A stretch of DNA of 57,283 nt from positions 1-57,283 of the forward strand of contig JANBPK010000834.1 of assembly GCA_027579435.1 (NCBI GenBank). Direction: 5' to 3'. The notes under the pieces are model-generated. The model was not told the DNA's origin. It was given only the letters and a program-made list of their open reading frames with translations, and ran no database searches. The translations under genes were made by a program, and so were the position numbers. How positions within the stretch are numbered: the first letter of the stretch is position 1; every line of letters starts with the position of its first letter. Source of the stretch: Candolleomyces eurysporus (Eukaryota > Basidiomycota > Agaricomycetes > Agaricales > Psathyrellaceae). Positions 33,882-45,900 of the stretch are shown here, piece by piece.

Positions 33882-36256
33882 ATGGCGTTGAACGCGCCTA
33901 GAATCCTCCTCGTCGACTCCTACGACTCGTTCACTCACAAGTACGTCCTCTTACCCTCTGAATACACCTCGTCTCAAGAATTAATAGTTTGGCGGCACTG
34001 TGCCGTCGATCTATTCCGAATTGCCAGATTCATATCGTCAAAAACGATGAACTGTCCATCCAGCAGCTTCGTCCGCATCTCAAACACTTCTCCGCCGTCG
34101 TAGTCGGCCCAGGACCCGGCTCTCCAGACAATCCAGCAGATATTGGTGTCGTCTGTGACCTTTGGCATTTGGACGATGAAGATATCCTCCCAATTTTCGG
34201 TGTCTGCCTCGGACTCCAGAGCCTCGGAATCGAATTCGGCGCCGAGCTTAAGAGACTGCATGCCGTCAAGCATGGCCAAATCTCCCAGATACACCATGCG
34301 GGGACCGAGATCTTCAAAGGAGTGGGGGACACTCGTGCCGTTCGGTATCACTCACTCCATGTCACCATTCCGTCGGCCAGCGAAATCCAGCAACTCGCAT
34401 GGGCGCAAGACGAAGAAAACGGACGTGTTGTGATGGCCATAAAACATTCCTTCAAACCATTCTGGGCAGTCCAGTACCACCCCGAGTCGGTCTGCACTGA
34501 TGACGGTGGTTGGGGAGTGTTGCGTAACTTTTGGACGTTGGCAACATCCTGGTCGGAATCCCGGCGTTCGCCAAATACTCCCGATCCCGAGTTTCATCTC
34601 GGAACGCTGTGGCCACATATACCACCCACCCGAGAATCGTCCACTCCCTCCGAACCACGCACCAATTCTGTGCTCACCACCAAAATACAGCTTCCTCAGT
34701 TACCATTAACGCAGATATGCGAATATTTCGGAGCTGCCGATGAAGAGTCCAAATTTGTCCTCTTGGATTCCGCTGCCAATCCTGGCAGATTTTCCATAAT
34801 CGGAGCTCTCCTCCCAAACACTTTACATGTTACCCACTACGTTGGCGATACATTTGTATCCGTCTCCCAAGGCGAAAGCACAACAAGCGAGAGTCTAGAC
34901 ACTCTTGATGTCTGGGGTTGGCTAGCTAACTACATGCGGCCCCGGCACGTTCATCAGCACGAATCCCCAACCCCATTCTGGGGCGGTTTCGTCGGGTACT
35001 TCAGCTACGAGGTCGGCTATCCGATCCTGCAGATACCCTTACAGGGACGGAAGCAAAGGAAGCACCCAGACGTCAATCTCGTTTTCGTCGAACGCAGCGT
35101 TGTCGTTGACAATGAAACAAAGGAGATTCACATTCAGTCTCTGATCCCGAACGATGAAGAATGGATTGGAAAGGTTGCCAGGGATCTGACCAGGCTCTCT
35201 CGGTCTCCTTCCTCACCAACATCGCCACGGAGCTCAAGCGTTCTCTCCCTTTCGCCCCTCTCATCCGTCAGACTCCCGGATAAACAACGCTACATTTCCC
35301 GAATCAAACAGGCCTTGGAACACCTTTATGCAGGGGATTCGTACGAACTTTGCCTGACTGCTCAAACGAGGATATCGATCCCATACAATTCCAGCATTTC
35401 CAATACTTCCACATCATGGGAGCGCTACCAATCCCTCCGCAAGTCGAACCCCGCCCCACACTCGGCCTACTTCCGCCTCCATCCCACAACCTTGATGTCG
35501 TCCTCCCCCGAACGTTTCCTCTCCTTTTCGCGCCCACCGAACCCCATGTGTCAATTGCGGCCCATTAAAGGCACTGTCCGGAAAGGGCCAGGAATAACGA
35601 GAGCAGTTGCCGAAGAGCTGCTGGCAGGGAGTCCGAAGGAGGTCGCGGAAAACTTGATGATCGTAGACCTCATCCGCCACGATCTCCACGGTGCTTTGGG
35701 CGAAAATGTCAACGTCACCAAGTTTTGTGGGGTAGAGGAATACGAGACCGTTTGGCAGCTTGTCAGTGTTATTGAAGGGACCCCTGGAGCGAGTGCTTCT
35801 CGACAAGAGGAGTTTGATTTGGGATGGAATGTGTTGAAGTCCAGTTTCCCGCCAGGTATGTGGACTCGGTTTTTTGAGTTCTGGGACGTGTGTTGACGTG
35901 GATGCCCACCACTTTTAGGGAGCATGACTGGCGCACCTAAAAAACGAAGTGTAGAGATCTTGCAAAATCTAGAAGACGGTGAAAGAGAAGTTTATTCTGG
36001 TGTTTTTGGTTATTGGTGTGTTGGCGGAAGCGGGGACTGGTCGGTCACGATTCGTAGTTGCTTCAAGTATGAGGACGCTCCGGCCACAAAAACACCCAGG
36101 CCGCCGTACGAAGATACAGCAACAGAAGAGTGGGCCATTGGTGCTGGAGGAGCGATCACTGCGCTGTCAGACCCTGAAGCAGAATGGGACGAGATGGTTC
36201 TCAAACTGCAAAGTGTTCTCCGATCGTTCGGGATAACCCCGCCATTATCTTCTTAA
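33882..36256 (+). CDS. ABZ1: Bifunctional aminodeoxychorismate synthase (PABA synthase, PabA-PabB fusion)
   Basis: Cytosolic enzyme that makes 4-amino-4-deoxychorismate from chorismate and glutamine for p-aminobenzoate and folate. Exons 33882-33940, 33988-35855 and 35919-36256 give 754 residues. The N-terminal class-I glutamine amidotransferase shows LLVDSYDSFTHN, GPGPGSP, the GVCLGLQ nucleophile cysteine near residue 93, and AVQYHPES. The C-terminal chorismate-binding domain shows PIKGTVRKG, ENLMIVDLIRHDL, VSVIEGTP and FPPGSMTGAPKKRS. The lysine of PIKGT is the residue that separates aminodeoxychorismate synthases from anthranilate synthases, which carry PIAGT, so the assignment is firm. The last intron joins FPPG to SMTGAP. 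Confidence 0.93.
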
Positions 36257-36433
36257 TGGACTTGAAGTTTTTTAAAAAAGCTCCATTCAACATGGTACTA
36301 AATATATATACTCTACACAGAGAGGGAGATATTCTTATAGGTAGACATGGATTTATGCCATTAAGGCAATGTGCTTCAACTCACTAATGGGATTATCAGG
36401 ATTTTATTGGAGGCTTAAGAAAGGGGAATTGAC

Positions 36434-37697
36434 TTACTTCTGAACCTGGTGTCCAACCTTGATAGGTGCGTAGATCGTCTCATTTTCGTCATCCATCCCA
36501 GCTTTGAGGTATTCGTCCCGAAGCGACTGAGCCCTAGCTTCGAGGGAAGGGATAGGAGCCAACACCTCATCGGAAGAGAGGTGCCAGAAGAGAGTGGATG
36601 AGATGCGAATCAAAGGGCGGTCTGGGAACTCTGTCTTTCGCCTCTCGATGGTAGCCAGCGTCTGTTCGTTGACGACAACCTCATGGAAACCAGCTCTGAT
36701 CAAACCTCCGGTGATATACTCAAGTTGCTTGCCAGCCTGCACGAGCAAGTTGTTGCCTGGAGGGATCTTGACTGGGATTCTGCTTCCAGTGTTGCGAGCC
36801 CAGATGTTGAGTCCGGGGTAGCGGGATCGACCGTGGATGGTGAGGAAGTTTAAGTCGGTGTGGAACCCCGCAAGGATTGTATCCTTCTTTCCGTATTTGA
36901 CGAGGTCCGAAGCAGTGGGAGCGAGGAGATGAGGTCTGAAATGAAAGGTTATTTTACAGGTTACATGCTGGCATGAAGCAGACTTACCCATATTGACCAG
37001 CCTTGCGGAAAGTCTCCGCTGGGAGACCCAGACCAAGGGCTACCATTTCCGTAAGATCTGCGACGCTGTCACAAAGTTCAGAAAAATAATACACGAATCG
37101 GGAAGTGCGATACATACGCGCTTTTCATGGCGATACCCCACTTCTGCATGGTTGGAGTCCACCGCTCCTTCAGGGACGGATCCTCTGGAACCACATTCGG
37201 AGCGTTCAGTCCAGGAAACTCCGTCTCATAGGGAGGCTTCTCGCTCATTTTCCAGAAGAACCTGCATTTGGGATCGGGGTGGTGCCCATATATGTCGAGA
37301 GGGCGCTCAGAGGGCGCTAGCCTTTCGATAACGCGAAGGCAGGGCTCATCCACGGCGCATTTGGGCTTCTCGGTGTTCTCAAGGGTGACACCGACCTGGT
37401 AGCTGAGCTCTGGACGTTCGTCCTTCTTCAGCTGCTCTTCCGGCTGGGCGAAGTAGTCCTCGATAAGGTCGAGGAAGGAGGCGTTATCGTCCTCGGAGAC
37501 ACGAGAGTCGTGGAGGACGAGGGCTCCATAGGTGATCAAAGCCTCAGCAGCCTGTGACTGATTTAGTTGATGGAATCTTTGACCTGCACGCTACACACCT
37601 TTACACACTCAGTGAGCACTGCAAGAGAATCTTGAGGCTGTGTGCGATAAAGGTCCAGGTCAATGATGGGAAGGTCCTTGGCGACGTCGAGAACCAT
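36434..37697 (-). CDS. 2-oxoglutarate/Fe(II)-dependent dioxygenase (isopenicillin N synthase-like fold)
   Basis: Four exons (37599-37697, 37118-37557, 36988-37065, 36434-36935) give about 372 residues. The N-terminal DIOX_N-like part shows LPIIDLDLYR and ITYGALVLHDSRV. The C-terminal domain has the iron-binding HTD in GFHTDLNFLTIHGRS, the distal His in AGFHEVV, and RISSTLFWH downstream. The RxS 2-oxoglutarate-binding signature is less typical: the RPLIRISS segment sits in the expected place. Substrate is unknown, since relatives range from antibiotic synthases to gibberellin-type oxidases. The acceptor for exon 2 could be 6 nt further in. The start faces the truncated MAPKKK reading frame across only about 70 bp, with Ns at 37725 and 37730. 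Confidence 0.78.
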
Positions 37698-37768
37698 GGT
37701 GGGCACTTGTAGGCACTAGGTGGTNGGGGNTGGAAGAAGAAGGAACCTATGTTATCGCCTCAGGTTCA

Positions 37769-40038
37769 TTGGCAGACCGACCAGACTACATCCGCAGGAT
37801 TCTTACTGAAGCTTTCCACGTCGAAGAAATCTCCAACGACGATGGAACTCGGGTTATGGGTATTGACTACCTTGCGTCAGATAGTGATGCCGCTGGATAC
37901 CTGCTCCTTCTTACCCCAGAGAACCAGTTCATCTGGCATGGAAAGGTGGTCTTGCTATCCCTTCCGAGGCTTCAGTTAGATACGCAGGAAGGTCACATTC
38001 GATTGATCGCCGACGGACCCCAGAGACGTTTGGCCTTTGCCAAGCAGATCTTCAAAGAGTGCTTGGAGATAGTCGACGAAGACGAAGAAATGATTGGCTC
38101 CTTGGAATTGCACTGTCTTATTGAAACACAAGCCCACCTTCCTACCGTCAATCGCGAGTTGCGCAAGATCACGCGAGCGACCACGCGTCTCACGGAGTCC
38201 ATCGTTGACTCGGTCCACCATGTCAGGAAGATTCTGAGCAATGTGCCTAATTCACAGGATCTCCTAGGGAATTGGTACTTCTTTGCCTCTGAACATGGCC
38301 AGCACGCGTATAAATTCATAGAACCCACCTCGATCACCCGGTTTAACCGACTCCTCGTCAAGCTAGCGATTTCATGGGTCACCTTCATTTGTGATGATTG
38401 CGACCCAACTGACCGCAAGACGTTCAAATGGGCTGTCAATGCCCTAGAGTTCACGCTCCAACGTACCAAACGGAATATCCTGAAGATCCCCGACGAGCAG
38501 TTCGAGATGTTGCGGCAAAGAGTTGCCAGCTGCATGACACTCTTGATCAGCCACTTCGACATCCTTGGTGCTCGTTCCAATCTCGAAGCGAGAATGGAGA
38601 AGGAGAAACAGGAGATGCTACTCCGTTCGAACCTGGCGGGTGGTCAGACCAACGACGACGATTTCCCCGTCGACCAGGTAGCTGGAAACCAAACTTGGAT
38701 GGATGCCAGTACAAGAAACTACTGGGACCGGATCTCTCAATCATTGCGAGAGCTTGAAGAGTCCAAATCCGGCACGGCGACCCAACACAAAGGGAGGGTT
38801 TTGGACGACGAGAAGCCTGAGGACCGCTCCCTAGTCTTCCTGGCGTCATCAAGTTCCAATATCTCGATCCGGTGGCAGCAAGGGCGATTTATTGGAGCGG
38901 GAGCCTTTGGCTCGGTGTACCTCGCTATGAATTTGGATTCCGGATCCCTGATGGCAGTCAAGGAGATCAAATTCCAGGAGCTGTCCGGGCTGCCCAACCT
39001 CTACGCCCAGATCAAAGACGAGCTGAGCGTCATGGAGATGCTTCATCACCCCAACGTCGTCGAGTACTACGGCATCGAGGTGCACCGCGACAAAGTCTAC
39101 ATTTTCGAGGAATACTGTCAAGGCGGTAGCTTGGCGAGTTTGCTTGAGCACGGTCGGATAGAGGATGAACGCATTTTGCAAATATACACGATGCAGATGC
39201 TGGATGGGGTGGCTTACTTGCACGCGCAAGGTATTGTCCATCGGGATATCAAACCTGACAGTAAGTCGCATTTTTTGCCCTTCACCTGCATCGTCCCTGA
39301 TGCTTACAACTCGGAATAGACATCCTTTTGGACGGCAACGGTGTTATAAAGTTTGTGGATTTCGGTGCTGCGAAGGTCCTGGCCAAGAACCAAAAGACCA
39401 TGCAGCGTTCTCGCCGGGTTGTTGATGATTTAGGCGGTGGTTTCCCCAACTTCGGTGGTCTGCCGGTCCTGAGTAACGGATTGACTGGTACACCGATGTA
39501 CATGTCTCCCGAAAGCATCAAGAACGACAAACGCGGAAGATATGGAGCAACTGACATATGGTCTCTTGGATGCGTCGTCCTCGAGTGTGCAACGGGAAAG
39601 AAGCCCTGGAGTAATCTTGACAACGAATGGTACGTCATATCGGGCATTCGGACAGGTAGAGAAAAAGCATAGTTGACATTTCGCGATAGGGCGATAATGT
39701 TCCACATTGGGGTCGCAACGCAACATCCACCACTCCCCGAGCCAGGCCAGCTGTCACCAACGGGGATCGACTTCATTACTCAATGCTTAGTTATCGACCC
39801 AATGAAGCGGCCCACTGCAGTAGAACAAATCAGCCACCGATGGATGCTCGACGTTCAAGAAGCCTTATTAAACTACGAAGATGCAGATGTGACGAGTCCT
39901 CGTCCAAGCGGGCCTGTTGAAGAGGCTTTCGAGCACACCAACGTGACACGACAAGCCCGAGCCGCCCAGCGAGAAGAAATTCAGCAAATACAAGCTCCAA
40001 CACCTCGGTTACCATCTTTCGACTCCACTCCTGGGTAA
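37769..40038 (+). pseudogene. SSK2/SSK22/Wis4-type MAP kinase kinase kinase, N-terminal half missing
   Basis: Three exons (to 39260, 39320-39629, 39690-40038) encode about 716 residues of the HOG-pathway MAPKKK family, which activates a Pbs2-type MAPKK under osmotic stress. The pre-kinase region (ISWVTFICDDCDPTDRKTF) and the full kinase domain are intact: GRFIGAGAFGSVYLA near residue 372, VKE lysine, HRDIKPDN, VDFGAAK and GTPMYMSPE. Full family members are about 1,300-1,400 residues. Here the frame opens upstream of 37769 without an ATG (the codon there is TTG; the first in-frame ATG is about 29 codons in) and runs into the 5' end of the divergent oxygenase. Either an upstream exon is missing through misassembly, or a real rearrangement removed the regulatory half. 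The kinase part itself shows no stop or shift. Confidence 0.75.
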
Positions 40039-40238
40039 ACTACACCAACTTACCTTGTCATTTTTCTGTGTGCTCCAGTTCATGTTTTCCATACCATGTA
40101 TGTATGTATCGTACCAACATCAGTCATTCGTTCTTTCATCAAAGCGAAGGGAATAAAAAGGTAGCGCTAAAAAGATATACACCTGGTATAATACAGCGAA
40201 ACAGAATTCAAGAGCGAATGAAGGAAAAGGAGAGTTAT

Positions 40239-42797
40239 TTACTCGATAACCCAACGCTTGGTATGGGAAGAAGAGGAAGATTGGCTGCCCTTGCGGGTAT
40301 GGTCAGAGGAGGAATTGCTTGAGTAGCTTCGCAGTGTTGAGTATGAGCTATCGCTTCCGTTGCTGTCGCTGCGCTTCATTTGTGAAACATCCGTCAAGTT
40401 GCGAGTGAGAGCCACTGGANGGGGGGGTGATGCTGTTGAACTGTTCCTCGAAGGGTGGTGCGTCCTGGTTGAAGAATCGGGGACCTCGAGCTTGGTTCGG
40501 CTCAACACGGTATGGAAGGTCACCTGGTGTGTACGTGGAGGCGAAAGTTGGCACCAAGGTGTTAGCGGGGAATGCAAAACTCTCGACATCCTTCTTCTCG
40601 TTGTAATACGTCGACGATTGACTGTCATCTTCGATGTTTTGGTGTGCACCGACTGGAACCTAAGTTAGGAACGAGGAATGTAGATGAAGATACAAGCGTT
40701 AGACTTACGGTATCTGAGCAGACCTCTGCCGAAGTTGTAACGGCAGATGACCCCGAGAATGAAGGAGGCACAAGTGAGCAACACCGAAGCTGAGGCCATG
40801 ACGGAAAAGAATCGCCAAGTGACGAAGGTCCATCGGAAGGTCGTCGAGAAGAACATGGCGCCCCATCCGGCGAGATAGATGGAACAAATGATGAGGAAGA
40901 AGAACATCGGAAGCCTCAATTCACGGCGAACACCGACCCAGCCAAGGCACAACCAAGGCACCAAGATCTAGTGTTTGACTTAGTCAACATCTTCGCAATA
41001 CAGGGGGTGCTATACTTACCGCAAGAGTGACGAAGGATGATACTTTGTACAGGGTGGTGAACGATGCCAAGTCGCCGATCGAGCTGTTCATCAGTTGGTC
41101 GATCCATAGGGAAACAGTGACAACCATGAAGAACAACGACAGCTGAATGGTGATTGACATCGTCAGAACGATCTTGTAAATTCGGTTGATGGTCAACGAT
41201 GCTCCGACCCGCTTGAAAGTCTGCCAGCCGTAGAGCTGCAAGGAATTTTAGATAGATTACTTGAAGTAGGAAAGCGGCATCAACGAACCTTCACCATTTT
41301 CCATGTCAAGAAGCATGAAATGATCAGCGCAAGAATGTGCATCGCCAGAGTGGGCCACTCTGCGCGAGATCTGGCTTGCCAGAACCCAGGGAGAATGGCG
41401 GAAGTTCCAGAGCAGGCACCATTGGCAATGACACGGTCGAAGCTGGATCGGAAATTGGCGGTATGAGTGATCTGGAAAGCAGCCCAGGCCGTTGCCATAA
41501 CGTGGGTAAGCAAGGAGGCCAGAATGTGGGGAATGGACTCGTTCAAGATAGCAACGACGGACATGCCCAACACCCAAATTTGGAAAGCGATGAAAACGAT
41601 ATCCTCCCGTTTGGTGTTTCGAAGGCTGAGCGGAGGATTAGTGGCTTGATATTTTATCAAAAAATAGTCGACTCACATCGAAAGCGGCCAGTTGAGCGCC
41701 TGAAGACAGGTTTCATCCAAAACAACAGGCTCTGGGCCTGGTCCGCCGGTGATGACCACGCTAAATTTGCCATTTTCCTCCACCCGAGTGGCTTCCAGCG
41801 CACGTCTTGCGTAGCTCTAATGAAACTAGTATTAGCTTAAGCTTTCAGAGAATCGAGAGGTCACACACCCTACGACGCCTGTCATCGTCATCGACATCGT
41901 CCTCTTCGTCGTCGTCGTCGTCGTCACTCTCTGGGGCAGAAGTAGCAACGACAAATACGGTGGTGGTGGAAGGGGCAACGATGGACGTGGACGTGGAAAT
42001 AGCGGAACTACTGGAGGCGACCGAGCTGGTAGGGGTCTGAGAGACAGTGGAAGAGGTTGAAGAGGATGTGGAAGTTGCAGCCTCGGAAACCGACACAGGC
42101 AAATCCAAGGGGAAGCCCGAAGCCGAATTTCCGTTCCTGTCTTCTGCCGTCCAAACGAGCGAGCATGTTTCGACATCGACATCGAGGGAAGACGAGACCC
42201 AGTAGCACATGCTGATGCTTGAACCTCTCAAGATTGGCATCCAGGTGGATGTGGCGTTGCCTTCGGCGAGGACACTCCCAAGGAAGGAGACTGCATTCGC
42301 GTTGATAGTGAAGGTTCGCAGTTGCAGACCGATTTGAATAACGAAGTGAGCGACAGTGAAGGCGAAGTAAGCGATAGTGAGACGTGAAAAGAAGATCCTG
42401 GTCCACTAGCGCTAATATGAGAGACTGGAGCTGAGGGATGTAGAATGGGACGCACGACAAGCTTGGCCTTGGCAGAAGTGGCCTGCAAGCTCCAGAATTG
42501 AGGGACCTTCATGGTGACTGTGCGAACGGTTCAGCAAGCATTTGAGGCATTTGAATGAGCGGGGTTTACCTTGAAGATAACGAGGGAATTCACAATGCCA
42601 CTTGGGCTCAAAGCCAACCAAGTCCTGCTGGTTTCAACAAAAGACCCTTGCAAAAACGTCAAGGACGACAGACGGTCCTGCCGTTTGGAATATTGGGAAA
42701 AATAAGAAGGTGAAAAGGGAGTAAAAGGAAGAAAGAGAATGAAGGAACGATACAATAGTAACTGGTAACAACCAACCTCCCTGTCCATCACTCCCAT
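40239..42797 (-). CDS. Conserved basidiomycete multi-pass membrane protein of unknown function
   Basis: Seven exons (42570-42797, 41869-42405, 41677-41816, 41289-41625, 41020-41235, 40709-40967, 40239-40652) give about 709 residues. One hydrophobic helix (LTIAYFAFTVAHFVIQIG) precedes a large Ser/Thr-rich loop that ends in a run of acidic residues. About seven more membrane spans follow, including LNESIPHILASLLTHV, SLFFMVVTVSLWID and LAGWGAMFFSTTFRW. The short motif GWQTFKRVGASLTINRIYK and the C-terminal RWVIE are features I associate with a widespread basidiomycete family without assigned function. A frameshift lies at the N at 40420 beside seven Gs, in the tail. The 5' end is uncertain: a pyrimidine-rich stretch before 42675 may be an intron. 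A receptor or sensor role is possible but unproven. Confidence 0.65.
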
Positions 42798-42938
42798 CAA
42801 TAGTAGATCCCACACCACGATCCCACACCAATTTGACGGGCCCTAGTGCAATGCTGTGTCGCTATTACCACCCTCTTCTCTGCAAATCCGTATTCCCCGG
42901 CTACGACACAAATTCTAGTATACATATAGCAACATTGT

Positions 42939-45900
42939 TTACACGGAGAACCAGCATCGTTCCCCAAGGAACCAAAACGCCCTCGTTTCCTCATGATCGT
43001 CGAGAGGTGCCCCATCCCAGCCATCACCTGAGGCATTTGTCTTTCGCAGAGAAAGATATCCCTCCGTCTGCAGGTGTCCGAGAACCTCAGTCACCTCCTG
43101 CCGGTCGTAGACACTCCGAAGGCGCCATCTAATTTCGGCCTAGGGGGAATTAGAAACGCGGACAAGAAAGATGTAGAAATCCATTCACCTGGGATAAGCC
43201 TGGCCGGAAAATAACGAGCGCCATAACAGCCCGCAGTGCAGCATTCCAGTAGTCTTGTATCTTAAATCCTTGGATATTCAGCCAACGTCTCGGCAGCACC
43301 CTAACGAGAGGCGATTCGGACACTGTCACCGCCGAGCTAGAGATGTGCTCTGCAGAGACAAGCAAAACGTCATTATATCCGGTCCAATACAAAAGCGGTA
43401 TGTCGGTCTCGACCAGTCGATGAATGATGCGAAGCATCAATTCTTGATCAGCATTCATTTCCTGGTCGTACTGAATGAGTCCAATAATATCACTGCTACG
43501 TGTCTTAGCTCTACTCACCTTCAGCTTGCTCTTTGAGATTCCTGCCTTTCCATGGCCGCGCAGATCGGCCAGTATTTGGTCGGCCACAATTAGCTCTGCC
43601 GGAGCGAAAGAGGTCGTAAGAACTGAAAAGGATTCAGCCAAGCATGCCGTACAATCAACAATGGAAATTTCTGAAAGTCGTCGACAACAGGCAACTCCGC
43701 TAGAAGTATTGGTCCCGTGGGCGGAGGACGAATGAGAAGACGCCGTTGTATCCATTTCATCCGACTCGACGATAGGCTCCTCAAGTTCAGAGTCTGCACT
43801 GGCGGGCATTAGATATCTGACTGATATCGCAGTCTCGATTTGATCGTCATCTATTCAAATTAGCAAGATTCAAGGAAAGCAAAGAACAAACTTACCTGCT
43901 CGCTTGCTGTTCCAATCCAGAGTATGACGAGCAGCTTGCGCATCTGTTGTGTCTACCTTGAATTCAACCTGCAGGAGAGCTTAGGCGTAACCTGACTACA
44001 GATAGAACAGTCTAATTACCTGACCCTGGGAGACTAGGTGAATGAGAGCAACAGTGTCGCCGTCTGTTGCAGTCAGTGGCCATTCTCGCCATGCCTGGTC
44101 TGCACCCTGGGCCGATTCCAGTAAAGCTGCTGCATCTTGATAGGTGTCGCTAGGGATGGCCCCACCCAACGCGTTTTGGTTGCTGATTGATATGGTTCAT
44201 TATACGACCCTTGTATAATTTGGGAATGATAAGGCTAACGTACCTGTCCGAAATTTTGAGCTGCCTTCCAGGTCTCTGCTTTTGGGGGTCCCGCTGGGAT
44301 TTTGATAAGATCCCTTTTCCAAGTAGTCTTTGGGTTGCCATCGACACTTGTTCTTCCCCGGCACTTTTTAGTAACGTGGACGCGCGATCACAGTTATAGT
44401 TTTCAGGAGGTGACCCCATTGCCATCTAAATGTCAAACTAAGTATTTGCGATCTGAGACTTGATCACGAAGTCCCGACCTTCAACGCTGCTTCTGCTAGA
44501 GCAATGTCGTCTGCTTCCTGGTTATGATGTGGCATGTCCTCTATCTCCGTCGTCAAGCATTGGCTGAGTAAACGCTTCTCGCGACCTTCTTCGACGACCG
44601 CGTTCCAAACGAAATCCCACTGTGGTGCAGCTGGAGCTTCTTCTACCACCTGATATTGTCGCTGAAGGCTTTCAACATCACGGGGGATGATGTCTGTCAC
44701 TGCCTCTCTTTCTTGACCAAAGCCTACCCGTCTGGGGACAACCAGCGATGTCAGATCCGAAAACTTAAAAGATTAAAGGACTTACAAGGCGTTTTTGTCC
44801 ACGTTCTGCCTGAGAAACTCAATGTGCTGGATGAGGTTGAAATTGGAAGCGCTCTCAATATGCTCATCAGGAAGAGCGTCTGTCCCTCTGTGTTTGACCC
44901 AAAGACCATACCATCTATCTTCAAGTCTGCGAAGATATGATTCGCTTCCAGGAGACTCTCGCATATGTGAAAGTCGCTGGCGGACAGTGTTGCGTGGAAC
45001 CGCAGGAAATACTTGTTCCAACGCAGTCCAATCCAGCCTAGACAATGACCGACATCGGGCACGGACAATGACGGAGGCATCTCGCGCGAGTTCGTCGTAG
45101 TCCTTGTTCCATTGGAATCTATGGCGGCGAACGCTCTTCTTTTCCTCAGCAGGCTGAGGTTCTAAGAGATGCCCATCAGTAAAGGTAAGGTGAATACTAG
45201 CAAGGAGAGATATACCTTCAGCTTTCTTCTTCCCCTTCGGTTTGCGTTTGTACACGCCCTGGTCGAGTAGAGGCTGTTGCTGCTCGATCAACGACCTAAT
45301 CGAGATGTTGGATGTCGAAGGCACCTCGCTGCTTGCATTCGCAGGAGGATGGACCCGGCCCACAATCGGACGTTTACCCGTGACTTTCAGAATCTTCTTC
45401 GATGCCAAGTCTGCTTCTCGTAGGGCCTCAAGGACTTCTCCCTCCCATTTACCGAGATCCTTGGTCGACCCCGCTTGCATGAAGCGCAAATGAACACGCT
45501 CAACACGACTGGCAGCAGCTCCGAGATCACCTGGGTGAACTTTCTCCAGGAGAGACGCCCACTCCTTCTCTCGATTGACCTTGGCCTCTTCCGCTTTTCG
45601 TGCAAGAGCGACTTTTGTATCTTCCATTTTCTTCAGTCGCTTGCTCTCCCTCACCTGGCTGCGAATCTTGTCTTGATCGTTCATGATCCTAGTCTGTGCA
45701 GTGCGAAGATAATTTTCCACCGTGCTTCGGGGAGCGCTTGTAACCCAGCATAGGCGCTTGAGTTTGTCTTCACGCGTATCCAAATCTTCTTCCTCCAAGA
45801 CCGTAGACCCGCTGGCGATATCTATGGACTTCTCGAAGAATCTAGCCTGGTGCCAGGTCAAGACATAATCCGCTTTCCATGACACCAAACGACGGAGTGA

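Noticed and set aside
41807..42040. Poly-Ser open frame on the plus strand
   Set aside because: Antisense reading of the acidic GAC/GAT run of the membrane protein, not a gene.
43150..43809. Independent gene downstream of TFC3
   Set aside because: Exon phases connect it through 43896-44731 to the large TFC3 exon, and the content fits the Tfc3 C-terminus.
44150..44425. Separate small gene starting MAMGSPPENYN
   Set aside because: It is an internal exon of TFC3; splice phases on both sides join it to the neighbouring exons.
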